From NCBI GenBank assembly GCA_944322815.1, contig CALUQB010000004.1:1-64000 (forward strand): 64,000 nt of DNA, read 5' to 3'. Shown in pieces: positions 18,140 to 25,917 of the stretch. The stretch's first letter is position 1, and each line of letters opens with the position of its first letter. The notes beneath the pieces are model-generated. The model made no database searches, had not been told where the DNA came from, and was given only the letters and a program-made list of their open reading frames with translations. Source of the stretch: an uncultured Bacteroidales bacterium. GTDB taxonomy: Bacteria; Bacteroidota; Bacteroidia; Bacteroidales; UBA932. The translations under genes and the position numbers were made by a program.

Positions 18140-18147
18140 TATTTTTG
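18140..18147 (+). promoter_or_regulatory. -7 box of purB
   Basis: TATTTTTG matches TAnnTTTG, 24 bases before the purB start. A TTC stands 20 bases upstream in place of TTG, so the -33 element is only near-consensus. Confidence 0.45.
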
Positions 18148-18170
18148 TATGATGTACAAATAAAACAGCA

Positions 18171-19511
18171 ATGAACACCGATTCACTTATGGCAGTATCG
18201 CCCATAGACGGGAGATATGAGCGTCAAACAGAAACTCTCAGAGAATATTTCAGCGAATTTGCGCTGATCCGCTACCGCATCCGTGTGGAAATAGAATATT
18301 TCATAGCCTTGTGCGAAATGCCGCTGCCGCAGCTGGCAGACTTCGACCACGGGAAATTCGAAGCTCTGAGAAATATTTACAGGAACTTCACTGCGGAAGA
18401 GGCCCAGAGGGTAAAAGACATAGAAAAGGTGACAAACCACGACGTGAAAGCCGTGGAATATTTCATCAAGGAGAAATTCGGCGAGATGGGTATCCTGAAA
18501 TGGGGGGAATTCGTACATTTTGGCCTCACGTCACAGGACATAAACAACACCTCCGTGCCGCTTTCGCTCAAGGAAGCCGTGGAAAACTGCTGGCTGCCGC
18601 TCCTGAACGAAGTCCTGGATATCATCAGGACCATGTCGGATGAGTGGAAAGATATCCCGATGCTGGCCAAGACACACGGACAACCGGCCTCGCCTACAAA
18701 GGTGGGCAAGGAATTCAGAGTATTCCAGGTGAGACTGGAAGAACAGCTCAGGCAGTTCTCGCTGCTGACTTACCCTGCCAAGTTCGGAGGGGCGACGGGA
18801 AACATGAACGCCCACAAGATCGCATATCCCGGAATAGACTGGATCGGATTCGGAGACAGGTTCGTGGCATCTCTTGGACTGAAAAGATCGTTCCCTACCA
18901 CACAGATCGAACACTATGACAATCTGGCAGCCATCTTCGACAACATGCGGCGTATAAACACCATACTTATCGACATGGCCCGCGATATCTGGACCTACAT
19001 CTCCATGGAATATTTCAAACAGAAAGTAAACAAGAACGAAGTGGGTTCTTCAGCCATGCCGCACAAGGTCAACCCTATAGATTTCGAAAATGCGGAAGGA
19101 AATCTGGGAATGGCCGATGCCGTACTGACTTTCCTGTCCATGAAGCTGCCTGTTTCAAGGCTGCAGCGTGACCTGACGGATTCCACTGTGCTCAGGAATA
19201 TAGGAGTACCTGTGGCGCATCAGATCATCGCGCTGAATTCCCTGAAAAAAGGTCTTGGAAAGCTGATCCTCAACGAAGCGGCCATAGAAGCGGATCTGGA
19301 AAGGAACTGGGCGGTAGTGGCAGAAGCCATCCAGACCATACTAAGGCGCGAGAACTATCCGAACCCGTATGAGACCCTGAAAGCCCTGACACGTACCGGC
19401 TCCGTCATAAACCATGAGACGATATCCGACTTCATCGACAGGCTCGATGTCAGTGATTCCGTAAAGGATGAACTCAGAGCCATAACGCCTATGACATATA
19501 CCGGTTTCTAG
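18171..19511 (+). CDS. purB: Adenylosuccinate lyase
   Basis: 446 residues, normal length. It acts twice in purine synthesis, releasing fumarate from SAICAR and from adenylosuccinate. The fumarase/aspartase superfamily signature SSAMPHKVNP lies near residue 287. THGQPASPTKVGKEF near residue 165 carries the catalytic His and HFGLTSQDINNT near 119 is the substrate loop. The start MNTDSLMAVSPIDGRY is typical. Convergent with the DivIC/FtsB gene. Confidence 0.96.
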   Translation: MNTDSLMAVSPIDGRYERQTETLREYFSEFALIRYRIRVEIEYFIALCEMPLPQLADFDHGKFEALRNIYRNFTAEEAQRVKDIEKVTNHDVKAVEYFIKEKFGEMGILKWGEFVHFGLTSQDINNTSVPLSLKEAVENCWLPLLNEVLDIIRTMSDEWKDIPMLAKTHGQPASPTKVGKEFRVFQVRLEEQLRQFSLLTYPAKFGGATGNMNAHKIAYPGIDWIGFGDRFVASLGLKRSFPTTQIEHYDNLAAIFDNMRRINTILIDMARDIWTYISMEYFKQKVNKNEVGSSAMPHKVNPIDFENAEGNLGMADAVLTFLSMKLPVSRLQRDLTDSTVLRNIGVPVAHQIIALNSLKKGLGKLILNEAAIEADLERNWAVVAEAIQTILRRENYPNPYETLKALTRTGSVINHETISDFIDRLDVSDSVKDELRAITPMTYTGF

Positions 19512-19572
19512 AAAGCCGGAAGGAAGCCTTCCTGCCGGAACTGTAAGAAATGGAAATATCCGGAACCGAGAG

Positions 19573-19614
19573 CGTATATATCCTGAAAACTACTCGTTTT
19601 TCAGGATATATACG
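19573..19614. repeat. 17-bp perfect inverted repeat between convergent purB and divIC-like genes
   Basis: CGTATATATCCTGAAAA (19573-19589) is the exact inverse of 19598-19614, with an 8-base loop. The right arm encodes the last residues (VYILKNE) of the leftward DivIC/FtsB protein, and the left arm is just past its stop. No T-run follows on either strand, so it could be a bidirectional terminator of the weaker sort or a 3'-end stabiliser. Confidence 0.6.
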
Positions 19615-19898
19615 TCTTCACCGGGCGCGGCCAGATGAAACTGTTCCCTGGCGAATTTTTCCAGGGTATCCTTGTCGGTAACCAGCAGGTTTATCCTGGT
19701 GTCGAGTTTCCGGAGTTCTTCCCTGTACTGACGGATCTGCTCTTCCTGACGGGCCTTTTCACGGGAAGCCCCTATCCAATGGAAAATATTGTTCCCCGGC
19801 TTGAAAAATATGAACAGTACGAAAACCAATGTACTGATAGCCACGAATCCGCCGAAACTGCCAGGTCCGCCTTTGAATATTTCCTTTAACTTTTTCAT
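19590..19898 (-). CDS. Septum formation initiator (DivIC/FtsB-like)
   Basis: 102 residues: a short cytoplasmic N-terminus, one membrane segment (GGFVAISTLVFVLFIFF, about 16-33), then a coiled coil (REKARQEEQIRQYREELRKL) and the conserved end TLEKFAREQFHLAAPGEDVY. This is the FtsB/DivIC family, which bridges division proteins in the inner membrane and periplasm. The final codons form one arm of a 17-bp inverted repeat. Confidence 0.88.
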   Translation of the reverse strand: MKKLKEIFKGGPGSFGGFVAISTLVFVLFIFFKPGNNIFHWIGASREKARQEEQIRQYREELRKLDTRINLLVTDKDTLEKFAREQFHLAAPGEDVYILKNE

Positions 19899-19958
19899 GG
19901 ATATCCCGGATATTTGAAAGTTTTTCCTTTTCTGAATCTATTATTCAGCAAAAATAAT

Positions 19959-19966
19959 TAAATTTG
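19959..19966 (+). promoter_or_regulatory. -7 box of the nucleotidyltransferase gene
   Basis: TAAATTTG matches TAnnTTTG, 44 bases before the ATG at 20010. No convincing TTG upstream. Confidence 0.4.
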
Positions 19967-20009
19967 AAGAATATAGAAAACATTATAATCAAACTAATCA
20001 ATACACATC

Positions 20010-20939
20010 ATGAAACCAACACTACTAGTACTTGCGGCCGGGATGGGTAGCCGCTATGGAGGCCTTAAACAAATGGACGGACTCGGTCCCAACGGAGAAA
20101 CCATCATCGACTATTCCATTTTCGATGCAGTAAAATCCGGTTTCGGGAAAGTCGTCTACATCGTGAGGGAATATTTTCTCGATGATTTCAAGGCAATGGT
20201 AGAAAAAAGATACAAGAATGTCACCTGTCCTGACGGCACACCACTTGAATTCGACTATGTGACACAGGAACTGAACAAGATTCCGGAAGGTTTCACCCTG
20301 AATCCTGAAAGGGAGAAACCATGGGGTACGGCCCACGCGGTCCTCATGGCGAAGGACGTGATAAAGGAACCGTTCGCAGTCATCAACGGAGACGACTATT
20401 ACGGGAAGGATTCTTTCAAGATCATGGCCGACTGGCTCATGGCCCATGCAGAGACCAAGGGGCAGTACTGTCTGGTAGGTTTCGAGCTGGACAATACCCT
20501 GTCGGAATCAGGCGGAGTTTCAAGAGGTCTCTGCACCGCTGATGCGGATCACTACCTCACCCATGTCGAGGAGCACCACAACGTAGAGAAGGCTGCAGAC
20601 GGAAAAGTCTATGCGGACAACAGCAAGGGAGAAAGAGTGGAAGTGGACGGCAAGGCCCTTTGTTCCATGAACATGTGGGGTTTCACTCCAGACTATTTCG
20701 AGAACAGCCATGACGTGTTCATCCAGTTCCTGAAAGAGAACATCACAGAATTGAAAAAGGAATTCTATATCCCTTACGCTGTGGACTACATGATCAAGAA
20801 CGGTCTGGCCAAGACCGAGCTGCTCTCCACACCTTCACGCTGGTTCGGAGTCACTTACAAACAGGACAGGCCGGGGGTAGTGGCCAAGTTCCAGGAGTTC
20901 GCGGACAAGGGTATCTACCCTACACCTCTTTATAAATAA
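20010..20939 (+). CDS. Sugar-phosphate nucleotidyltransferase family protein
   Basis: 309 residues. The N-terminus LLVLAAGMGSRYGGLKQMDG is the nucleotide-binding signature of sugar-1-phosphate nucleotidylyltransferases, and AVINGDDYYG near residue 128 supplies the metal-binding aspartates. The C-terminal part keeps a single globular domain without the left-handed helix of GlmU. The sugar and nucleotide are not readable. It stands alone between its own -7 box and two tandem terminators. Confidence 0.85.
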   Translation: MKPTLLVLAAGMGSRYGGLKQMDGLGPNGETIIDYSIFDAVKSGFGKVVYIVREYFLDDFKAMVEKRYKNVTCPDGTPLEFDYVTQELNKIPEGFTLNPEREKPWGTAHAVLMAKDVIKEPFAVINGDDYYGKDSFKIMADWLMAHAETKGQYCLVGFELDNTLSESGGVSRGLCTADADHYLTHVEEHHNVEKAADGKVYADNSKGERVEVDGKALCSMNMWGFTPDYFENSHDVFIQFLKENITELKKEFYIPYAVDYMIKNGLAKTELLSTPSRWFGVTYKQDRPGVVAKFQEFADKGIYPTPLYK

Positions 20940-20941
20940 TA

Positions 20942-21010
20942 TAACGCCAGTCCGACGAATTATTCCACTCGGCTCGAGAGATTTCGCCGGACTGACGTTA
21001 ATCTTTTTTT
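20942..21010 (+). terminator. Terminator after the nucleotidyltransferase gene
   Basis: TAACG-CC-AGTCCG (20942-20954) pairs with CGGACT-GA-CGTTA (20988-21000) around a 33-base loop, followed by seven T residues (21004-21010). It begins three bases after the stop codon. Confidence 0.75.
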
Positions 21011-21022
21011 GATCAAATATGT

Positions 21023-21064
21023 GAGGGTGGGTCAAAAGGGGACTTTCTGCCACCCTCGCTTTTT
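21023..21064 (+). terminator. Second, tandem terminator
   Basis: GAGGGTGG (21023-21030) pairs with CCACCCTC (21050-21057) and is followed by five T residues (21060-21064). It lies 13 bases after the first terminator and before the CPBP gene. Confidence 0.65.
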
Positions 21065-21112
21065 ATAAATCCGTAATAAACAGGATTCCAAATAGAAAAC
21101 CGACGTCAGCCA

Positions 21113-22033
21113 ATGTCTATCATATCGCCTAAACGGAAAATCAGATCATCATATAACATCCTGTCGGACTTCGACTATTACCTTCCGGACATCAAAGGAA
21201 TGTTCATTCTCCTGGCATTGCTCCTGGCCGGAGCCTTACTGGGGAATCTCGTAACTGCACTCATGACGATGCTGCCTGGAAGCGGCGGGACGATGAACGA
21301 ATATTCGATGCTGGTATCATATCCGGTAATGTTTCTCCCGCCTCTGCTATATGCCGTCGGAAAAAGCAAGTTCAACAGGGACTTCGATGAGGTCAGCCCT
21401 GTTCCGGTAGACGGCAGGAATTTCGGCAGACTGGGATTCTGGCTCCTCGTTCCCATGGTGATGATCGCCACACTCGCAACAGGATTCGCCGTAGACCCGC
21501 TGTCAAAACTTCTGCCGCCGACTCCCGAATGGTTCGACAGGCTGAACGAACAGATGCTGACAGGTACCCCCTTGTGGGCGACCCTGCTTTCCGTATCGGT
21601 TTTCGCACCTCTGTTTGAAGAATGGCTTTGCCGTGGACTGGTGCTCAGAGGGCTTCTGACCCGGATGAAACCGGTATGGGCCATGGTCATATCATCACTG
21701 TTTTTCGCACTGATACATCTGAATCCGTGGCAGGCTTTGCCGGCATTCATTCTGGGCATGCTGTTCGCGTATGTTTACTACAGGACAGGCTCGCTCAAAC
21801 TGACCATGCTGATGCACTGTACCAACAACACATTCGCCGCCCTGCTCGGACAGAACGACGCATTGCGCGAAATGAGTTCATACAGTGAAATCATGACCGT
21901 ATGGCAGTACGTCACACTGGTATCCGCAGGCGTCTTTCTGACCGTGCTTTTCCTGGTGATACTCAGGAAGAATACGTCTGTCCGACCTTCATGCCATATT
22001 CAGGATGACACCGCAGATAATCCCCTGCCTTAG
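21113..22033 (+). CDS. CPBP-family intramembrane protease
   Basis: 306 residues with about eight hydrophobic segments. The CAAX protease/bacteriocin-processing (Abi) motifs are present in order: FEEWLCRGLVLRGLL (EExxxR) near residue 168, FFALIHLNPWQ (FxxxH) near 199 and MHCTNN (HxxxN) near 240. These build the glutamic protease active site in the membrane. Substrate unknown. Its last 71 bases overlap the 3' end of the oppositely oriented murU-like gene, an unusually long convergent overlap. Confidence 0.87.
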   Translation: MSIISPKRKIRSSYNILSDFDYYLPDIKGMFILLALLLAGALLGNLVTALMTMLPGSGGTMNEYSMLVSYPVMFLPPLLYAVGKSKFNRDFDEVSPVPVDGRNFGRLGFWLLVPMVMIATLATGFAVDPLSKLLPPTPEWFDRLNEQMLTGTPLWATLLSVSVFAPLFEEWLCRGLVLRGLLTRMKPVWAMVISSLFFALIHLNPWQALPAFILGMLFAYVYYRTGSLKLTMLMHCTNNTFAALLGQNDALREMSSYSEIMTVWQYVTLVSAGVFLTVLFLVILRKNTSVRPSCHIQDDTADNPLP

Positions 22034-22739
22034 CCAACGTTTCAGGCTTTCCCACATCGACAAGTTCCAGTGAGTCCGGCACTGCCCCGTAAACAGGGTA
22101 TTCTGCGGCTATGTCCAGATAAAAGTCCATGATCGGGAATCTCTCTCCGAAATTTCTCCGGCGGAAAAGGGAGAAGACATCGTGAGACAGTATATGGATG
22201 CCTGAGAACGCATATTTCCTGCATCCGGATACATCCAGAGAACCGAACGGCGTACGGACTTCCCCGGTGGAAATATCGGTCCACCCTGCCAGTCTCATAT
22301 CATCATTGAACAGCAGATATCTGGAGGTTTTCCTGTCACTTACCGCCAGAGTGGCCACGGCATCCGTACGGACCTGTGCTTCAAGCCAATCCAGATCCAG
22401 ATCCGAAAGAATATCCACATTGTGTACCAGGAACCTGTCTCCGCCCAGCAAGGGTTCCGCATGGAGGATTCCTCCTCCCGTATCCCGCAGAAGATCCCTC
22501 TCGTCGGAAACAAGTATCTCCACTCCGGGTATGTCAAGCGTATCCAGGTATTCTTCTATCAGGCCGGCAAAATGGTGCACATTCACCACTATGCGGTCAT
22601 AACCGAAAGATACCAGACGCCGGAGCACTATTCCGAGCAGCGGACTGTCCCCTACCCTTACCAGAGCCTTCGGCAAATGTTCCGTAAGCGGACGGAGCCT
22701 GGTTCCAAGCCCCGCGGCGAATATCATGGCTGTCTTCAT
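21963..22739 (-). CDS. murU: MurU-like sugar-1-phosphate nucleotidyltransferase
   Basis: 258 residues from the ATG at 22739. The open frame reaches 22865, but that would run deep into the upstream kinase gene. MIFAAGLGTRLRPLTEHLPK is the nucleotidyltransferase signature; VHNVDILSDLD holds the metal aspartate. This layout and size match MurU, which makes UDP-MurNAc from MurNAc-1-phosphate in the Pseudomonas-type recycling route that bypasses de novo synthesis. The link is strengthened because the gene directly before it, two bases away, encodes an AmgK-like kinase, MurU's usual partner. Substrate is inferred, not shown. The last 71 bases lie inside the convergent CPBP gene. Confidence 0.8.
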   Translation of the reverse strand: MKTAMIFAAGLGTRLRPLTEHLPKALVRVGDSPLLGIVLRRLVSFGYDRIVVNVHHFAGLIEEYLDTLDIPGVEILVSDERDLLRDTGGGILHAEPLLGGDRFLVHNVDILSDLDLDWLEAQVRTDAVATLAVSDRKTSRYLLFNDDMRLAGWTDISTGEVRTPFGSLDVSGCRKYAFSGIHILSHDVFSLFRRRNFGERFPIMDFYLDIAAEYPVYGAVPDSLELVDVGKPETLAKAGDYLRCHPEYGMKVGQTYSS

Positions 22740-22741
22740 CG

Positions 22742-24178
22742 TCAGAATGTCTTTTTCACTCCCTGTTCCCGGTGGAAGAGTTCCACGCCAATACCGTATT
22801 TTGAACTCAGATGCCCTGCAAGCGCCTCCGCACAATATACGGAGCGGTGCTGCCCGCCTGTACATCCGAAACAGAACATAAGGTCAGTGAATCCCCTGCT
22901 GATGTATTTCTCCACATGCGCATCCGCGAGAGAATAGACGTTTTCCAGAAAAGGCGTCACCTCTCCCCTGCCCTCCAGAAAAACCTTCACTTCCCTGTCC
23001 ATTCCGGTCAGAGACTTGAACCGGTAGTATTTTCCCGGATTATGTATGGCCCTGCAGTCGAACACATAGCCTCCTCCGTTCCCTGAGACATCTTCCGGAA
23101 TACCTTTTCTGTAGGAAAAACTGAAAATCCGCACTCTCAGACATGAAGCCTGCTCTGCCGGACCTTTCTCCCGGGAGCGTAAAAAACGGGGCATGGCGAT
23201 CATTTTTTCCAGCAGGGCCGACAGATACGGACAGATGTCAGAAACATACGGAAGCAGACCGCGCAGACTGGCCACCGCATACGGAATGCTCTCCAGAAAA
23301 TGTCTTTTCTTCTCGAAATATCCTCTGAATCCGTAAGCCCCAAGCACCTGCATCATCCTGAAAAAGACGAAAAGCTTCAATTCCTTTCTGAACGCTTCCT
23401 CATCTACTGTCCTGTATTTCCGCAACGAAGCCAGGTACGTATCCACGAGTTCATTTTTCAAGGTCTCGGGAAAATCCGACCTGGCCTGCCATACGAACGA
23501 AGCTACATCATAATAGACAGGGCCGCGGCGTCCTCCCTGGAAATCGATAAAGTAGGGTTCCCCATCCTTCAGCATCACATTCCTGGACTGGAAATCCCTG
23601 TACATGAAGGCATCGGCAGGGGTCTCGGCCAAGATGCCGGCCAGTTTCACGAAATCATCTTCCAGCTTTTCCTCATCGAATTCTATCCCTGTCGTTTTCA
23701 GAAAGCAATATTTGAAATAATCCAGATCGAACATGATCGACCGTGCACTGAACGCATGTCCGTGAAAACATCGGGAGAAGTCCCATCCTTCAGCACCCTT
23801 TATCTGTATTTCAGGCAGTAAGGATATGGTCTTCTTCAGCAAAGCCACGTCTTCGGACGAATAATTCCCTGCCAGTCTTCCGGACGAGAGCCTGTCGAAA
23901 AGGCTTTCGTTTCCCAGATCTTCCTGGAGATAATACATCCTGTCAGGGCTGACGGCATAGACTTCCGGGACATTTATGCCTTTCGAAGCGAAATGAGCGG
24001 CGAGTGCACAGAAGACGTCATTCTCTTCCGCCACCGTGCCAGCTACCCCGATGCAGGAAAAACCGTCATGCGAAAGTCGGAAATATGTCCGGTTGCTGCC
24101 GGACGATGTCAGCTGCGATATAGTTTCAGGATCATGTCCGGTATATGATCTGAACAGGTCTTCCAGTTCTGTCTTCAT
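22742..24178 (-). CDS. AmgK-like sugar kinase fused to a RapZ C-terminal domain
   Basis: 478 residues from the ATG at 24178; the open frame to 24235 is excluded by the promoter at 24205-24235. Residues 1 to about 330 are an aminoglycoside-phosphotransferase fold: YRDFQSRNVM carries the catalytic Asp and FIDFQGGRRGPVYYD the metal site. The DFQ and GPVxYD pattern is that of AmgK, which phosphorylates MurNAc/GlcNAc at C1. Residues about 347-478 are a RapZ C-terminal domain: FSYRKGIP, FDCRAIHNPG and CFGCTGGQHRSVYCAEALA, the ligand and RNA-binding unit of RapZ, which senses glucosamine-6-phosphate in Escherichia coli. The RapZ kinase-like N-domain is absent; AmgK takes its place. Two bases separate it from murU, so the pair is one operon for cell-wall sugar recycling. 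Confidence 0.85.
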   Translation of the reverse strand: MKTELEDLFRSYTGHDPETISQLTSSGSNRTYFRLSHDGFSCIGVAGTVAEENDVFCALAAHFASKGINVPEVYAVSPDRMYYLQEDLGNESLFDRLSSGRLAGNYSSEDVALLKKTISLLPEIQIKGAEGWDFSRCFHGHAFSARSIMFDLDYFKYCFLKTTGIEFDEEKLEDDFVKLAGILAETPADAFMYRDFQSRNVMLKDGEPYFIDFQGGRRGPVYYDVASFVWQARSDFPETLKNELVDTYLASLRKYRTVDEEAFRKELKLFVFFRMMQVLGAYGFRGYFEKKRHFLESIPYAVASLRGLLPYVSDICPYLSALLEKMIAMPRFLRSREKGPAEQASCLRVRIFSFSYRKGIPEDVSGNGGGYVFDCRAIHNPGKYYRFKSLTGMDREVKVFLEGRGEVTPFLENVYSLADAHVEKYISRGFTDLMFCFGCTGGQHRSVYCAEALAGHLSSKYGIGVELFHREQGVKKTF

Positions 24179-24204
24179 CTGAATGGAAATTGAATGTGAA
24201 TTTT

Positions 24205-24235
24205 CAAAATTAACGCTTAAATTCCGCATTGACAA
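24205..24235 (-). promoter_or_regulatory. Promoter of the amgK-rapZ/murU operon
   Basis: Minus strand: TTTTG with TTG at complement of 24233-24235, 20 bases, then TAATTTTG (complement of 24205-24212). A full consensus match, 27 bases before the ATG at 24178. Confidence 0.65.
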
Positions 24236-24275
24236 AATTTCATGGCATTACGGTCTTATTATTTTAAATAATTTA

Positions 24276-24283
24276 TAATTTTG
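24276..24283 (+). promoter_or_regulatory. -7 box of the pncB-pncA operon
   Basis: TAATTTTG matches TAnnTTTG. The upstream spacer holds no clean TTG at 19-21 bases. Transcription should start near 24288, leaving a leader of about 130 bases before pncB. Confidence 0.5.
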
Positions 24284-24289
24284 TAGTTT

Positions 24290-24416
24290 GTACCCGGATG
24301 AAGTCCGGAACGGGGCAAGGGGTTTAAGACAGCAAGGATCCTGAAGGAATCCTTGATACGGTCCGGCGGATTCCCCTGCGCCAGATAACACAAAACTGTC
24401 GGACTGACGTTATTTT
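24290..24416 (+). ncRNA. Structured 5' leader of pncB, possible riboswitch
   Basis: Three hairpins can be drawn. P1: CCGGA (24294-24298) with TCCGG (24304-24308). P2: GGGGCAAGGGG (24312-24322) with CCCCTGCGCC (24373-24382), about nine pairs with two bulges. P3 inside P2: AAGGATCC (24334-24341) with GGAATCCTT (24346-24354), loop TGAA. A small TCC/GGA hairpin near 24362-24370 would make P2 a three-way junction. The hexamer GTCCGG occurs at 24303-24308 and again at 24361-24366, so CCGGAT could pair with either. I recognise no known riboswitch class. The function is inference from structure and from position before an NAD-salvage gene. Confidence 0.45.
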
Positions 24417-25904
24417 ATGGCTCTTAACAACGCATATTGCTCTGACAAGTACCAGTACACGATGGGAAAGTCTTTTTATGAAAGCGGCTTCAGGGACAGG
24501 ACCGCCATTTTCAACCTTTTCTACAGGAAAGCCCCGGAAAACAACAACTGGGCCGTGGTCAGCGGTGTGGAAGAAGTGCTGGAAATGGTCAGGAATCTGG
24601 GAAACATGCCGGAGGATTTCTTCGAAAGATTTCTGCCGGGGGATGAGTATGCGGAATTCAGGAAATATCTGGCCGGCATGAAATTCACCGGAAACATATA
24701 CGCCATGAGGGAGGGGGAAATAGCTTTCCCGAACCAGCCTGTGATCATCGTGGAGGGTCCCATGATAGAGGCTCAGGTGCTGGAAACTCCCATGCTGTGC
24801 ATCATGAACCATCAGATGGCGGTGGCCACGAAGGCTTCGCGTGTGTGCAGGGCTACGAACAAGCCGGTGAGCGAGTTCGGTTCGCGCCGGGCCCACGGCC
24901 CGTGGGCTGCCGTTTACGGCGCCAAGGCCGCTGTCATAGCGGGCTGCGCGAACACGTCCAACATCCTCACCGGAGCCATCTTCGACTGCGGATCCACCGG
25001 TACCATGGCCCACAGCTACGTGACATCGTTCGGCTGCTCGGTATCCGGAGAATACCATGCGTTCGACACCTATATCAAGACCCATCGCGGAGAAGCCCTG
25101 ATACTGCTCGTAGATACCTACGACACCCTGAAATGCGGGATTCTCAATGCCATCAGGGCCTACAAGGACAACGGTATAGATGACTCATACCCTCTTATGT
25201 ACGGCATCAGGCTGGACAGCGGGGACCTCGCCTATCTGTCTACCGAATGCAGACGCATTCTGGACGATCACGGACTCAGGAACTGCAAGATATTCGCCAC
25301 CAATTCACTGGACGAATACATCATCTCCGATCTGGAAAGACAGGGAGCCTGCATAGATTCCTACGGAGTCGGCGATGCCATCGCCACCAGCAAGGCAAAC
25401 CCGTGCTTCGGGAATGTCTACAAACTGGTCCAGATAGATGACGAGCCTGTATTGAAAAGGTCGGAAGACAAGGTCAAGCTGATAAATCCGGGATTCCAGA
25501 TCACTTACAGAATCATGAAACATGACCAGGAAAACGGAAACATCTTCAAGGCCGATGTGACCTGCCTCAGAGGAGACAGCCTCTCCCGCAAGATCACCGC
25601 CGGCGAGACATTCACCATCTTCGACGAATACGACAGGTACAAGTTCAAGACCTTCGAAGCAGGGACATATACTGCCGCAGCTCTTCAGGAAAAGGTGATG
25701 GAGAACGGGGAAATATGCTGCCGGCAGCACAGCCTCGCTGAAAAGAAGGCATACTACAACGCTACCCTGAGCCATTTCAGCCCGAGCGAAAGACGTCTTA
25801 TCAACCCGCATTATTACAAGGTCGACATCTCCGATGATCTGTACGACATGAAAATGAGTATCATAAACAGGCTTTCAAAGGAAATCCACGAGTTCCACAT
25901 TTAA
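24417..25904 (+). CDS. pncB: Nicotinate phosphoribosyltransferase
   Basis: 495 residues. Joins nicotinate and PRPP to give nicotinate mononucleotide, with ATP hydrolysis, in the Preiss-Handler NAD salvage route. YCSDKYQYTMGKSFYESG at the start is the NAPRTase hallmark. SEFGSRRAHGPWAA near residue 155 holds the phosphorylated His; GTMAHSYV near residue 198 and RLDSGDLAYLS near 263 are further family motifs. The next gene, 13 bases on, supplies its substrate by deamidating nicotinamide. The long leader suggests control at the RNA level. Confidence 0.95.
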   Translation: MALNNAYCSDKYQYTMGKSFYESGFRDRTAIFNLFYRKAPENNNWAVVSGVEEVLEMVRNLGNMPEDFFERFLPGDEYAEFRKYLAGMKFTGNIYAMREGEIAFPNQPVIIVEGPMIEAQVLETPMLCIMNHQMAVATKASRVCRATNKPVSEFGSRRAHGPWAAVYGAKAAVIAGCANTSNILTGAIFDCGSTGTMAHSYVTSFGCSVSGEYHAFDTYIKTHRGEALILLVDTYDTLKCGILNAIRAYKDNGIDDSYPLMYGIRLDSGDLAYLSTECRRILDDHGLRNCKIFATNSLDEYIISDLERQGACIDSYGVGDAIATSKANPCFGNVYKLVQIDDEPVLKRSEDKVKLINPGFQITYRIMKHDQENGNIFKADVTCLRGDSLSRKITAGETFTIFDEYDRYKFKTFEAGTYTAAALQEKVMENGEICCRQHSLAEKKAYYNATLSHFSPSERRLINPHYYKVDISDDLYDMKMSIINRLSKEIHEFHI

Positions 25905-25917
25905 ATCCGCTACCCAC

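Noticed and set aside
20987-24411. Shared 13-mer CGGACTGACGTTA in the 20.98-kb terminator and the pncB leader
   Set aside because: Exact 13-mers are expected by chance many times in 64 kb, and one copy is part of a terminator stem.
24290-24416. TPP, cobalamin, SAM, FMN or lysine riboswitch
   Set aside because: The conserved core sequences of these classes were not found in the leader.
24324-25085. 253-codon open frame on the minus strand of pncB
   Set aside because: It is antisense to the conserved NAPRTase motifs; composition (many Arg, Gly, His) is what opposite-strand frames of this genome give.
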